From Phaeobacter italicus (GTDB lineage Bacteria > Pseudomonadota > Alphaproteobacteria > Rhodobacterales > Rhodobacteraceae): a stretch of DNA of 64,000 nucleotides. The DNA is taken from assembly GCF_001258055.1 (NCBI RefSeq), contig NZ_CVRM01000011.1, forward strand, positions 372,001-436,000, written 5' to 3'. The position numbers were made by a program, and so were the translations under genes. This document shows, piece by piece, positions 36,238-45,175 of the stretch. Positions within the stretch are counted from its first letter, which is position 1, and each line of letters begins with the position of its first letter. The notes beneath the pieces are model-generated. The model did not search any database and was not told where the DNA came from. It was given only the letters and a program-made list of their open reading frames with translations.

Positions 36238-36885
36238 ATGGCAAGCAGTGCAGCAGTGCTGGAAGATGGCAGCCTGATCAGCCGGATAGACCGGAAATTG
36301 CTGACAGTTGAACGCGCCTTGGCGTTGGTCAGTGGTTTGGCGGTGTTTTCGTTGATGCTGCTGGCAGTGGTATCAGTCGGCGGGCGCAACGCCTTTAACG
36401 CGCCTTTGCCGGGCTATGTCGATTGGATCGAACAGGTTATGCCGCTGATCGCTTTCATGGGGATTTCCTTTGTGCAGCGCGATGGCAGTCATATCCGGAT
36501 GGATTTGGTGATCTCGGCGCTGCGCGGTCGCGCGCTTTGGCTGTTTGAGCTGTTCTCAGTGGTTCTGATCCTTGCGCTTGTGCTGGCGTTGCTGTGGGGC
36601 AGCTGGTCCCATTTTCTGCGCTCTTTTGATTTTGCCGCCCCTCTGTGGAGCCGCGACAGTTCCATTGATATCGGCTTGCCGATCTGGCCTGCCAAGCTGT
36701 TGGCGCCAGTGGCCTTTGCGGTTCTGGTCCTGCGCCTTTTGCTGCAGGTCTGGGGATATGGTCGCGCCTTTGTTCTGGGGCTGGAACAGCCGGTTGCTGT
36801 GCCGCTTGTGCTTAGCGCTGCAGAGCAGGCCGCAGCCGAAGCTGAACATCTCGGTGGCGTCTCCGCCTCCGGCAACGACACTTAA
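36238..36885 (+). CDS. dctQ: TRAP transporter small permease (DctQ family)
   Basis: A 215-residue inner-membrane protein with four predicted helices (about residues 30-52, 63-80, 101-122 and 145-168). Between helices 2 and 3 is the family stretch QRDGSHIRMDLVIS. The last 35 residues are acidic and Ala-rich, longer than in typical DctQ (about 160-190 residues). It forms the membrane complex with DctM, which starts 15 bases downstream. Confidence 0.88.
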   Translation: MASSAAVLEDGSLISRIDRKLLTVERALALVSGLAVFSLMLLAVVSVGGRNAFNAPLPGYVDWIEQVMPLIAFMGISFVQRDGSHIRMDLVISALRGRALWLFELFSVVLILALVLALLWGSWSHFLRSFDFAAPLWSRDSSIDIGLPIWPAKLLAPVAFAVLVLRLLLQVWGYGRAFVLGLEQPVAVPLVLSAAEQAAAEAEHLGGVSASGNDT

Positions 36886-36900
36886 GGCGGAGGACAGACA

Positions 36901-38301
36901 ATGGAACCGATCGAGATTGGCCTCTGGGTCAGCGGTTTTCTTCTGGTCACGGTTGTTCTGGGAATGCGGGTGGCCTTTGCGGCGGGTCTTGCAGGGCTGA
37001 TTGGCCTTGTTTGGATCTTCTGGGCAAAATTCGGCTATGATCCGGCACGCTTTACCAAGGCACTGACCATTGCGGTGAAAACGGCAGGGCAGGTGCCCCA
37101 TTCCAAGGTGTCCAGCCAGGCGCTGAGCCTCATTCCGACCTTCATCCTGATTGGCTATCTGGCTTACTATGCCGGGCTTACCAAGGCACTGTTCGAGGCA
37201 GCAAAGCGTTGGCTTGCCTGGGTGCCGGGCGGGTTGGCGGTATCGACCGTTTTTGCCACGGCAGGGTTTGCCGCCGTATCCGGGGCATCGGTTGCGACCT
37301 CGGCCGTGTTTGCCCGTATCGCCATCCCCGAGATGCTGAAAATCGGCTATGACAAACGCTTTGCAGCTGGGGTCGTGGCTGCGGGGGGCACGCTGGCCTC
37401 GCTCATCCCGCCCTCTGCCATCTTGGTGATCTATGCCATCATCGTTGAACAGGATGTGGGCAAACTGCTGCTGGCAGGCTTTATTCCTGGTGCGTTTTCG
37501 GCGTTGATCTACGGGCTTTTGATCATCGGCATGGCCATGACGATCAAGGGCTTTGGGCCTGCGGTCACCGGTTTTACCTGGCGCGAGCGCTTTGTCTCCT
37601 TGCCCCCGGCGCTGCCGATCCTGTTTGTGGTCGCGACGATTATTCTGTTTGTCTACAACCCCTTTGGCGGAGACGCTTGGGGCACGCCGACCGAGGGGGG
37701 CGCAATTGGCGCCTTTGTGGTCTTTTTGATGGCGCTGTATCGCGGCATGCGGTGGGCCGAACTGAAGGATGCGCTGCTGGAAACGGCAAAGCTGTCGGTG
37801 ATGATCTTTACCATCATCTGGGGCGTGCTGATCTACGTGCGCTTTCTGGGCTTTGCCGAACTGCCGACAGCCTTTTCCGATTGGATCACCTCGCTGACCC
37901 TCTCGCCGATGCTGATCTTGATCTGCATCCTGCTGGCCTATGCGGTGCTGGGTATGTTCATGGATGCCATCGGTATGTTGCTGCTGACGCTGCCCGTCGT
38001 TTACCCAGCGGTCATGGCGCTTAATGGCGGCGAATATGTCTCCGCGGCTGACAGCACCTTTGGCATGTCCGGTCCGATGTGTGCGATCTGGTTTGGCATT
38101 CTGGTTGTAAAAATGGCCGAGTTCTGTCTCATCACACCGCCCATTGGGCTCAACTGTTTTGTTGTTGCGGGGGTGCGGGACGATCTGACCGTGCAGGACG
38201 TGTTCAAAGGCGTCACACCGTTTTTCATCGCAGACGGCATCACCATCGCGCTGCTGGTCGCTTTCCCCTCAATTGTGCTTTGGCTTCCCAGCCTCGCCTA
38301 G
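36901..38301 (+). CDS. dctM: TRAP transporter large permease (DctM family)
   Basis: A 466-residue permease with about 12 helices that couples sodium entry to uptake. Family signatures include SGASVATSAVFARIAIPEM, GGTLASLIPPSAILVIYAII and LITPPIGLNCFVVAGV near the C-terminus. An extra hydrophilic segment at about residues 45-75 (FGYDPARFTKALTIAVK) precedes the usual core. It ends the TRAP operon; a perfect hairpin follows at 38331-38359. Confidence 0.92.
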   Translation: MEPIEIGLWVSGFLLVTVVLGMRVAFAAGLAGLIGLVWIFWAKFGYDPARFTKALTIAVKTAGQVPHSKVSSQALSLIPTFILIGYLAYYAGLTKALFEAAKRWLAWVPGGLAVSTVFATAGFAAVSGASVATSAVFARIAIPEMLKIGYDKRFAAGVVAAGGTLASLIPPSAILVIYAIIVEQDVGKLLLAGFIPGAFSALIYGLLIIGMAMTIKGFGPAVTGFTWRERFVSLPPALPILFVVATIILFVYNPFGGDAWGTPTEGGAIGAFVVFLMALYRGMRWAELKDALLETAKLSVMIFTIIWGVLIYVRFLGFAELPTAFSDWITSLTLSPMLILICILLAYAVLGMFMDAIGMLLLTLPVVYPAVMALNGGEYVSAADSTFGMSGPMCAIWFGILVVKMAEFCLITPPIGLNCFVVAGVRDDLTVQDVFKGVTPFFIADGITIALLVAFPSIVLWLPSLA

Positions 38302-38330
38302 CGCGGCTGCCCACAGGAGCACACAGACAA

Positions 38331-38359
38331 TGGGCCACGGCAAAACCTGCCGTGGCCCA
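38331..38359. terminator. Perfect hairpin after dctM
   Basis: Twelve-base arms TGGGCCACGGCA/TGCCGTGGCCCA enclose a five-base loop, 30 bases past the dctM stop. It is followed by A rather than T, so it is a probable but non-standard terminator. Confidence 0.5.
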
Positions 38360-38370
38360 AAAAATATCTT

Positions 38371-38410
38371 CCTTACAGAATTGTAAGGTCCAGGCGGAGA
38401 CCTTGTAAGA
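38371..38410. promoter_or_regulatory. TTGTAAG operator cluster upstream of the PepSY-like gene
   Basis: CCTTACA-GAAT-TGTAAGG is a perfect seven-base inverted repeat (38371-38388). A third half-site, TTGTAAG, at 38403 lies 22 bases (two helical turns) from the one at 38381. It is probably a binding site for the OmpR-type regulator encoded at 39480. Confidence 0.5.
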
Positions 38411-38485
38411 CTGGCCCCGCATATTCGTCTCATCAGCCAGACACGGCGTCCACCGCCCTGGCGCAACGGATGAGAGGAATGACCC

Positions 38486-38965
38486 ATGATTACCAAGACA
38501 ATGACCGGCATCGTAATGACCGCCACCCTGATCGCAGGCGGCTTTGCCGCGCAAAGCCTGCAGGCCCAGAGCGCGCCAGTGGTGCCTGCAGTCGAAGCGG
38601 AAAAGCCTGAGCTGACCTATGCCGACATGCTGGCCGTGCCGGTCACCTTCGATCAGGTCATGCGCACCGCTCTGGAAAATGCCGAGGGCCGCCTGGTCGA
38701 GATCAGCCTTGATGATTTCAATAATCTGCCGGTCTTTGTTGCGGTCGTCGCAAGCCCGACCAGCATCAGCGAACTCACTGTTTCTGCAATGGACGGCACG
38801 ATCCTGAACACCGCAACCCAGACGGCCGCAACGCCAGAGATGATGCAGCAACTGCTCGACGAGGAATTCGAAGACGCCTTGGAATTCGCAAGCCTGGTTG
38901 ATGAGCTGGACGAGGACGACTGCGATTGCGACGACGACGACGAGGATGACGATCACAAAGGCTGA
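38486..38965 (+). CDS. Exported PepSY-like protein with acidic tail
   Basis: This 159-residue protein has a Sec signal (about residues 1-28, ending LQAQ). The mature domain has a PepSY-like pattern: VTFDQVMRTALENAEGRLVEISL, then VSAMDGTILNTAT. The last 25 residues are almost entirely acidic (DEDDCDCDDDDEDDD) and may bind cations. PepSY proteins often accompany QseBC- or TctDE-type two-component systems, as here. It stands behind a TTGTAAG operator cluster. Assignment to PepSY is by pattern and context. Confidence 0.65.
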   Translation: MITKTMTGIVMTATLIAGGFAAQSLQAQSAPVVPAVEAEKPELTYADMLAVPVTFDQVMRTALENAEGRLVEISLDDFNNLPVFVAVVASPTSISELTVSAMDGTILNTATQTAATPEMMQQLLDEEFEDALEFASLVDELDEDDCDCDDDDEDDDHKG

Positions 38966-39086
38966 TCCCCTTGTCCCTTGTCACAACGGTCGGGGCATAT
39001 GCCCCGGCCTGACCCCTTTCCAAATATCACCCAAACTCATGTCGTCACAGGACAAACGCAAAGCGGCGACACTCAGGAGATCATTC

Positions 39087-39455
39087 ATGACAAAAGTAAT
39101 TCTTGGCTGCCTTGCCGCTGTGGCCCTTGGTGCGTGCAGCAACAGTTTTGACGAACCCCTGCTGACAGATGGCCCACAGCAGATCGGGTTTCAGGCGGAT
39201 CTTGGAGCCTGCCGGGCGTTGGCAGAACAACACACTGAAAAAACTGTGCAATCTGGCGCTGTTCAAGGGGCTGTCATCGGTGGCATCATCGGCGTTGCGG
39301 ACAGCAAGGATGGGGATCGCGTAGATGATGCATTGGTCGGCGCCGTTATCGGCAGCGGTATCGGTGCGCTGGAAGGCGCAAGCGAAGCTGATGAAGCGCG
39401 CCGCGAAATCCTCATTCGCTGCATGCAGGGGCGGGGCCATAAGGTTCTGGCCTGA
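39087..39455 (+). CDS. Glycine-zipper lipoprotein
   Basis: This 122-residue protein has a lipoprotein signal (lipobox ALGAC near residue 16). The middle region is Gly/Ala-rich and zipper-like (QGAVIGGIIGVADS, then GAVIGSGIGALEGA), as in outer-membrane 17-kDa-type proteins. Two further cysteines (ACRA and RCMQ) lie in the mature part. The ATG at 39087 is preceded by AGGAGA. It precedes the two-component genes by 24 bases and may be co-transcribed; its role is unknown. Confidence 0.72.
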   Translation: MTKVILGCLAAVALGACSNSFDEPLLTDGPQQIGFQADLGACRALAEQHTEKTVQSGAVQGAVIGGIIGVADSKDGDRVDDALVGAVIGSGIGALEGASEADEARREILIRCMQGRGHKVLA

Positions 39456-39479
39456 GACTGAAACGATCAGGAGCGTCTG

Positions 39480-40157
39480 ATGAGGATCCTTTTGCTGGAA
39501 GATGATGCCGACATCGGTGCCTGGACCTCCAAGGGCCTGGGCGCGGCAGGTCATGTTGTCGACTGGATCGAAAACGGACGCGAGGCGCTGATTGCGGCCA
39601 GCACGCGCGACTATGACGTGTTGGTTTTTGACCGCATGGTGCCGGATCTGGATGGATTGTCGGCGCTGCGCACTCTGCGCGGCGCCCGCATCAACACTCC
39701 CATGATCCTGTTGACTGCCCTTGGCGCCGTGGAAGACCGGGTTGAGGGGCTGGAGGCTGGCGCAGATGACTACCTGAGCAAACCCTTCGCCATGAGCGAG
39801 CTGCTGGCGCGGATCACGGCCCTGTCCCGCCGCGGGCACGGCGAAGGGGACGCGCCTGCAACCAAATTGTCCCATCGCGGGCTGGAGCTGGATCTGCTCA
39901 GCCAGACCTGTACCTGCCACGGAACGGCTGTTCCCCTGAACCCCAAGGAGTTTCGCCTGCTAGAGGTCTTGATGCGCTCAAAGGGACGCATCCAAACCCG
40001 TGCAATGCTGCTGGAGCGCGTCTGGGACATCAATTTCGAACCTTCGACCAGCGTGGTCGAAACGCACATGAGCCGCCTGCGCAACAAGATCGAAAAACCC
40101 TTTGATGCAGAGTACATCCGCACCATCCGGGGCTCGGGGTATATGTTCATTGATTAA
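39480..40157 (+). CDS. OmpR-family response regulator (QseB/TctD-like)
   Basis: A 225-residue regulator with a receiver domain (D51 in VFDRMVPDLDG, acidic pocket EDD at 7-9, switch T in LLTALG, lysine in LSKPFA). It has a winged-helix DNA-binding domain (about residues 125-224, LNPKEFRLLEVLMRSKGRIQTRAM and VVETHMSRLRNKIE). It is followed directly by its kinase with overlapping or nearly overlapping frames. Its probable target is the TTGTAAG cluster before the PepSY-like gene, making the four-gene unit self-regulated. Confidence 0.92.
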   Translation: MRILLLEDDADIGAWTSKGLGAAGHVVDWIENGREALIAASTRDYDVLVFDRMVPDLDGLSALRTLRGARINTPMILLTALGAVEDRVEGLEAGADDYLSKPFAMSELLARITALSRRGHGEGDAPATKLSHRGLELDLLSQTCTCHGTAVPLNPKEFRLLEVLMRSKGRIQTRAMLLERVWDINFEPSTSVVETHMSRLRNKIEKPFDAEYIRTIRGSGYMFID

Positions 40158-40170
40158 ACGGCTGATCCGC

Positions 40171-41595
40171 ATGAGCGCGCTGCGCCAGGCCATGGCGCTG
40201 TCGCTGGCATTCCTTGTCCTGCTGAGCATTGGCGGGTTGGTCCTTGATGACATCGTGACCGAGGAGTTCCGCGCAGAAACAGAGGCTGATTTGCGCGAAG
40301 AGTTCCAGCAGATCAGCGCAGGGTTTCGCCGCGATGGCGCCTTTCCAAGAGAGATCGACACCGCGCATGTGTTTTCAGATCGCGGCATCGGTTATGCGGT
40401 TTTGCTGGCGGACGGTACGGTTCTGGGGCCAGTGCAGCCAGAGGCGTTTGACCTGCGCGGTTTCGATATTCTTGAGGGCGAGGCGCTGTTCGAGCCAGAG
40501 GCCTACGAGGCGCTGGAGCGGATTTTTGAGCTGCTGGAGGAGGACGACAGCGACGGCCAGCCGATCGCGCCGCAGCAGGAGCTCTTTGATGTCGAATTCG
40601 AAGCCGAGGCCGATTTGGGCTGGCGCATTTATGCGGGGCCTGTGCTGGACGGCGTGCTGATCGTCTATGCGCCTGGGATCTCTGCGTTTGGCTCTGACCT
40701 TACCACCGTCATTTTGTTCTTTGTGATCCTGCTGTCCCTTCCGGCAATCGTGGTCGGGTTGATTTTCGGGCTGCGCGCGCAGCGTCGCCTCAACCACATC
40801 GGTGCCGGGTTCGACCGGATTGCCGATGGTGATCTGTCCGTGCGGCTGGCACCGGCACGGGTCCGGGATGATATCGACGAACTGACGGTCCGCATCGATG
40901 GCGCGACTGAAAAGCTGGCGGCATCGATCCGGCAGATGTCTGATTTTTCGGCCAATATCGCGCATGACCTGCGTACGCCTCTGACACGGTTGCGCCTGCA
41001 TCTTGAAGAAAGCGAACGGGCCGAAGATCCGCAGGCCCATAGTGCCGCCGCAATTGAGCAGATGGACAATATCATTGCGATCTTTGCCGCCATTCAGCGT
41101 ATTGCGCGCCTCAAGGGGCATGATCGGCGTGATGGCTTTCGCACCTTCTCTCTCGCGGCGGTTGCGGTGCAGGCGCATGACATCTACGAGGCGGTGGCGC
41201 AGGACGCGGGGCAGGATCTATCGCTTAGGGTGGAAGAGGATGCAACGATCCAAGGCGACCAGAGTCTGGTGATGCAGCTGCTTGCCAATCTCATCGAAAA
41301 CGCCATCCGCCATGCGGGAGAGGGCGCCGTGATCACGCTGAAAGTGGTCGGCAACGTCCTCAGCCTGTCGGACACCGGCCCCGGTATCCCCGAGGACGAG
41401 CGCGACCGTGTTCTGGATCCGCTTTATCGGTTGGACCGCAGCCGAACCACCGCAGGCGCGGGTCTGGGGTTGGCTATGGTCAAGGCGATTGCCGATCTGC
41501 ATGAGGCCGATCTGCAGCTTATGTTCGGCCCCGGTGGTGTCGGGCTGACGGTACAGGTCTCTTTTCCGCCGGGCATGGCGCCATCGAAATCCTGA
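40171..41595 (+). CDS. Sensor histidine kinase (QseC/TctE-like)
   Basis: A 474-residue kinase with two membrane helices (about residues 7-27 and 175-197). Between them is a periplasmic sensor of about 145 residues that is strikingly acidic (LLEEDDSDGQ, FDVEFEAEAD). A HAMP segment follows, then a dimerisation domain with H265 in IAHDLRTPLTRL, N-box LLANLIENAIRH, and LSDTGPGIPEDE and GAGLGLAMV. I list the ATG at 40171; a TTG at 40150, overlapping the regulator's stop, is a reasonable alternative. An acidic sensor region often binds cations or cationic peptides. Confidence 0.88.
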   Translation: MSALRQAMALSLAFLVLLSIGGLVLDDIVTEEFRAETEADLREEFQQISAGFRRDGAFPREIDTAHVFSDRGIGYAVLLADGTVLGPVQPEAFDLRGFDILEGEALFEPEAYEALERIFELLEEDDSDGQPIAPQQELFDVEFEAEADLGWRIYAGPVLDGVLIVYAPGISAFGSDLTTVILFFVILLSLPAIVVGLIFGLRAQRRLNHIGAGFDRIADGDLSVRLAPARVRDDIDELTVRIDGATEKLAASIRQMSDFSANIAHDLRTPLTRLRLHLEESERAEDPQAHSAAAIEQMDNIIAIFAAIQRIARLKGHDRRDGFRTFSLAAVAVQAHDIYEAVAQDAGQDLSLRVEEDATIQGDQSLVMQLLANLIENAIRHAGEGAVITLKVVGNVLSLSDTGPGIPEDERDRVLDPLYRLDRSRTTAGAGLGLAMVKAIADLHEADLQLMFGPGGVGLTVQVSFPPGMAPSKS

Positions 41596-41719
41596 GCGCC
41601 GGGACCTGCAGGCGCGCTCAATCCTCTTCCCGGTCCTGCTGTGTTTCCAAATCCCCGCTCACCCACCGCACTCTCGTGATCCCAGGGGATCAGCTGGCGG
41701 ATGCATAGGCTCTGGCCTG

Positions 41720-43039
41720 TCACCAGATCCCGGCCGTTTGGCTGACTTGTTCAAGACTGCGCCACAACGCCTGAACCAAGGGGCGTTCTGGCAGGGTGAC
41801 GGTGATGTGGGCACTGCTTGTCGCCCCGGCATAGGCTGTTTCTGCGCTTTTGGAGGCGAGAAATGCCTCGCTTTCAGCGCTGAGGCGGACATCGACAAGA
41901 TGCTGGGCGGGCGTCCCGTCTCCGGTGTCGGCAAAGGGGCGCAGCGTGCGAATTTCACCGTCCAGCAATTGTGAGTGCAGGCCAATCCCGCTCAGCGTGA
42001 TGGTGATGGGATCGCCGGGTTTCAAATAGGGCAGGGCATCCTCTGATGCGGTAAACACCGCGCGATGCAGATCGCTGGCGCCTAGCTGTAAGGTCGCAAA
42101 GACGACATCCTGCTGAAAGGTGCCGCTTTCAGGCAGGGGACGGGTGCGCAGGATGATCCCCGATTGCGGCGCATAAAGCCGGGGCGTCGCGGCGTAGGAC
42201 ATCAGGATTTCCAGCTCACCAATCTGGCGCTGTGCATCCTGCTCCAGTTGCTGGACACGCCGCAGGTTGGCGCGCGTCTGTTCTGTCGCCAATGCGCTCA
42301 GCTGCAGTTCCATTTGGGCGATGGATTTGCTGGTCTGCTCCCGATCCAGCGCGAGCGAAATCAACCGGAGCCTCTGACTGCGCACATCCTCGTCGCCGGT
42401 TGGCGGAGTGGCCGCGCGCAGCGCAAGACGACGCGATTTGGCCCGCAAATCTTCAAGCGCATTCAAAAGCTTGCGTTGATGCAGCGCGGCTTCGTTATGC
42501 GTGTTCTTGCAGGTCTCAGCAGTGCGCTGGAGTTGCAATGACAGCTCTTGCTGGTTGAGCGGCAGATCGGAACCGACGGCGTGACGCGCCCCGCTTTCGG
42601 GCAAGGGGCTTGCGGTCCCGGCGGTGGGTGCACTTTGTTCTTCCCGGATCTGTTGCAGCAGAACGTCTGCATGGCCCGCATCCATGAGACAGGCGCGAAG
42701 CGCCGCATTCACCCTGATGTGACGGCGCAGCATATCCGCCCGGGCGGTGATTTTCGGCAAGTCGAGAAGGGCAATGGTTTCTCCGGCACTCACCTCCTGT
42801 CCGGCAGAGGTGAGAACCGCCGTCAGCGGAACGCCTGCGGGCAGTCGCAGGTCTATCTGATGGGTGCCTGGGCTCAATGTTCCGTCGAACCGGCGTTGGC
42901 CCGGTGCCTTTGCCTCGACCAGCCATTGTGCGGCAGGAGCAATGAGCAGGGCCATTACTGCGCAGGCTGCCATCAACCACAGCCATCGCCCCCATCCGCC
43001 GCGTTCCCGGGGGGGCAGGTTGCCAAGCTGTCCGGTCAT
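41720..43039 (-). CDS. HlyD-like membrane fusion protein
   Basis: This 439-residue protein has one N-terminal transmembrane helix (about residues 20-40). A half-lipoyl/barrel region follows (GVPLTAVLTSAGQEVSAGETIALLDLP), then a long coiled-coil hairpin (about 95-270) and the second barrel part (RLYAPQSGIILRTRPLPESGTF). It is built like adaptors of type I secretion or glucan-export systems such as BgsB/HlyD. It overlaps the preceding degenerate ABC gene by four bases, so the two form one unit. In this cluster it may bridge the inner membrane and the exported polymer or a protein. Confidence 0.82.
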   Translation of the reverse strand: MTGQLGNLPPRERGGWGRWLWLMAACAVMALLIAPAAQWLVEAKAPGQRRFDGTLSPGTHQIDLRLPAGVPLTAVLTSAGQEVSAGETIALLDLPKITARADMLRRHIRVNAALRACLMDAGHADVLLQQIREEQSAPTAGTASPLPESGARHAVGSDLPLNQQELSLQLQRTAETCKNTHNEAALHQRKLLNALEDLRAKSRRLALRAATPPTGDEDVRSQRLRLISLALDREQTSKSIAQMELQLSALATEQTRANLRRVQQLEQDAQRQIGELEILMSYAATPRLYAPQSGIILRTRPLPESGTFQQDVVFATLQLGASDLHRAVFTASEDALPYLKPGDPITITLSGIGLHSQLLDGEIRTLRPFADTGDGTPAQHLVDVRLSAESEAFLASKSAETAYAGATSSAHITVTLPERPLVQALWRSLEQVSQTAGIW

Positions 43040-45036
43040 CCCGCCTGTTCCCCTTGGCTGCGGGGCTTGCGGGGATCGTAAGTCGCAATCTTGACCTCAA
43101 TCACACGATGAGCGGCCTCTCCGTCGTCCTCTGTTGTGCTATCCTGACGCTCCCGGCGCGGCTCAACCGACAGGGCATCCCGCATGACCGCGGCCAATGG
43201 CGCAAGCCGTTGTACCCCATCGCCCTGTTCGGCCTGCGACTGCATTTTTTCCAGATACCCGCTGGAGACAGGCTGGCCGCTATCCAGCATCCGAACCATG
43301 CAATAGGATTCAAAGTGCTTGAATTCAAAGGTGACTTTTCCACCTGTTTCACCTGGCGCGAGATCCTGACAGGAAAATGCAAGCAGCTCGCTGGCGATCA
43401 CACAGACGTTCCTGCGATTGCCGTCATCGCCATCACGGCGAAATTGCGACCTGAGCCAACTGTCTAGGGCTTCCTCGCTTTCCAATGACCGCGCAGCCCG
43501 CAGCCGTCGCCAGCCGATGTCTTTTTGGGTGCGGATGTCCTCAGCCGTGCCCACATCGATGATGCGCCCGCCTTGCATCACGACGACCTGATCGCACAGG
43601 TCCATGATTTCGCGGTTGTCGCTGGCAATAAGGAAAATGGCGCCCATCCTGCATTCCTGCTGGATCCGACGGGCAAGCGCAGCGGTCAACGCAGGCGTTG
43701 CACCGTCTTCTGGCCGATCCATGAGGTAAACCCGTGGTCGCAGGTAGAAACCGCGCGCAAGGCTCAGCGCCTTCTGCTCCGAGGTGGAGAGCATGCCGAC
43801 TGCCGTGCCTGCGGAAACCCGATCCACCGTGTCGGTGGTGTAGACGAGTTGTTTCAGCGCCTGCATGGCCTGCTGGAGGTCAAGATCATCCCCAAAGCAG
43901 CACAGATTGTCCGCAGCCGTTCCCGGCAGCCAAAGCGGCGAGGGCGGGATCAGGACCGCAGGAACCTGTCTGTCCCGTCCGCTGCGCTGCCAGGGAGACT
44001 GTCCGCCGATGGTGACCGCGCCGCGCACGTCCAGATCGGTCAGATCGAATGGCGCGGCAATCGCCCGCAGGAGCAGGGATTTTCCTGCGAAATTTCCACC
44101 CGTCAGTCCGACGATCTGGCCCGGCGCAATGTCAAGATTGACATCCGAGAGGACCGCACGGCCATCCCGGTCAAAGGCCGATAGCCGTGCGATTGTCAGC
44201 CCATCACTGTCGCCCTGGTCCTGCGCAAGCGGCAGTTCGGCAACGCTGATTGCAGAGGTTGCTTGTTCGTCAGAAGGGGCAAAAAGCTGATCGAAAAAGC
44301 CCGAAAATGCGCGCGCCGCCCAGTAACACAGCAAACCCGCCGAGGCGACGGCCGCGCCGTTCATGACCCCTGTCGCCGTCAGCCAGCTGGCGGTGGCAAA
44401 TCCGGACGCAAGGGCAAAAAGGGCGGTCACGCGGCCCGCACTATCAGCAATTGTGGAGCGTCCGGGCGTCGTGGTTGCAAGGCGCCAGCCGGTTGCATCC
44501 CGACCGGCAAGAACGCTCACGGCCTCTTGGGGGAGGGTATCCCACCCCGGTTCGCGCGCCACAAGGCGGTTTGCGCCCCACGACAGCAGCAGACCCATCA
44601 AAGCGGCCAACGTAAAGGGAGCTGCAAGGATCGGGTGCATTGCGGTCAGCGCAAGGGCAACCACAACGGCAAGTGCCGCGCGCACAATGGCGGCGGCCCG
44701 CGTTCGGGCCTGCCTGAACCCGCCAAACGCCCGCGCGTAGCCGAAATCAAACACAAGTATCCCCACAAGCGGCACGACCGCCAGGAACAGCAACAAGGGC
44801 GCAAGCAGGGTCTCCCCGCCGACCGCGACAAGGGAGTGGAAGAATATCGGCAAGATTGCGATTGCCGCCGCGCAGCCCTCGCTGGCGAGGGTGAACAGGA
44901 CAGACAGGGGCATCAGCCAGGCCGGAGCCGTTCTGTCGCGCGCCTGTGGTCCGGGAAGAATACGCACCTTGGCCGCCTCTTCCCGATTGGGGGTGGTCGG
45001 ATCCGTCGTGACCGACACGTCTCTCGCATGCTGCAT
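43036..45036 (-). CDS. ABC-transporter-like protein with degenerate ATPase and C-terminal GHKL-like domain
   Basis: A 666-residue protein with four to six membrane helices (about 40-245) and an ABC domain (about 280-505). Walker A is intact (GGNFAGKS, 313-320), but other elements are not. The Q-loop glutamine is replaced by proline (IPPSPLWLPGT, about 363-373), the signature is LSTSE (416-420), the catalytic Glu after Walker B is Arg (LMDRP, R441), and the H-loop reads ASDN (471-474). Residues 540-650 resemble a weak GHKL/anti-sigma ATPase fold (ASELLAFS, MVRMLDSGQPV). I infer nucleotide binding without normal hydrolysis. It is an operon partner of the HlyD-like gene and divergent from the DUF3131 gene. 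Confidence 0.75.
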   Translation of the reverse strand: MQHARDVSVTTDPTTPNREEAAKVRILPGPQARDRTAPAWLMPLSVLFTLASEGCAAAIAILPIFFHSLVAVGGETLLAPLLLFLAVVPLVGILVFDFGYARAFGGFRQARTRAAAIVRAALAVVVALALTAMHPILAAPFTLAALMGLLLSWGANRLVAREPGWDTLPQEAVSVLAGRDATGWRLATTTPGRSTIADSAGRVTALFALASGFATASWLTATGVMNGAAVASAGLLCYWAARAFSGFFDQLFAPSDEQATSAISVAELPLAQDQGDSDGLTIARLSAFDRDGRAVLSDVNLDIAPGQIVGLTGGNFAGKSLLLRAIAAPFDLTDLDVRGAVTIGGQSPWQRSGRDRQVPAVLIPPSPLWLPGTAADNLCCFGDDLDLQQAMQALKQLVYTTDTVDRVSAGTAVGMLSTSEQKALSLARGFYLRPRVYLMDRPEDGATPALTAALARRIQQECRMGAIFLIASDNREIMDLCDQVVVMQGGRIIDVGTAEDIRTQKDIGWRRLRAARSLESEEALDSWLRSQFRRDGDDGNRRNVCVIASELLAFSCQDLAPGETGGKVTFEFKHFESYCMVRMLDSGQPVSSGYLEKMQSQAEQGDGVQRLAPLAAVMRDALSVEPRRERQDSTTEDDGEAAHRVIEVKIATYDPRKPRSQGEQAG

Positions 45037-45175
45037 GGCCGCTCCGCAAAAATAGCGATAATCATACTTTTTATCAGTCTGCCCTGGATTGTATAATTTA
45101 GCGTTAATGGCTGATTTACCGGATATAAACTCATTGCACGTAAAAGTAGCGTTGAATTGATTTGAGGTGGTCTAG
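45037..45175. promoter_or_regulatory. Divergent promoter region of the polysaccharide cluster
   Basis: This 139-base AT-rich gap lies between the degenerate ABC gene (minus) and the first DUF3131 gene (plus). It contains TATAATTTA and GTTAATGGCTGATTTACC, which matches TTAA-N7-TTTAC (one change from a CtrA box) and resembles sequences upstream of other genes of the cluster. GAGGTGG precedes the plus-strand start. Confidence 0.5.
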
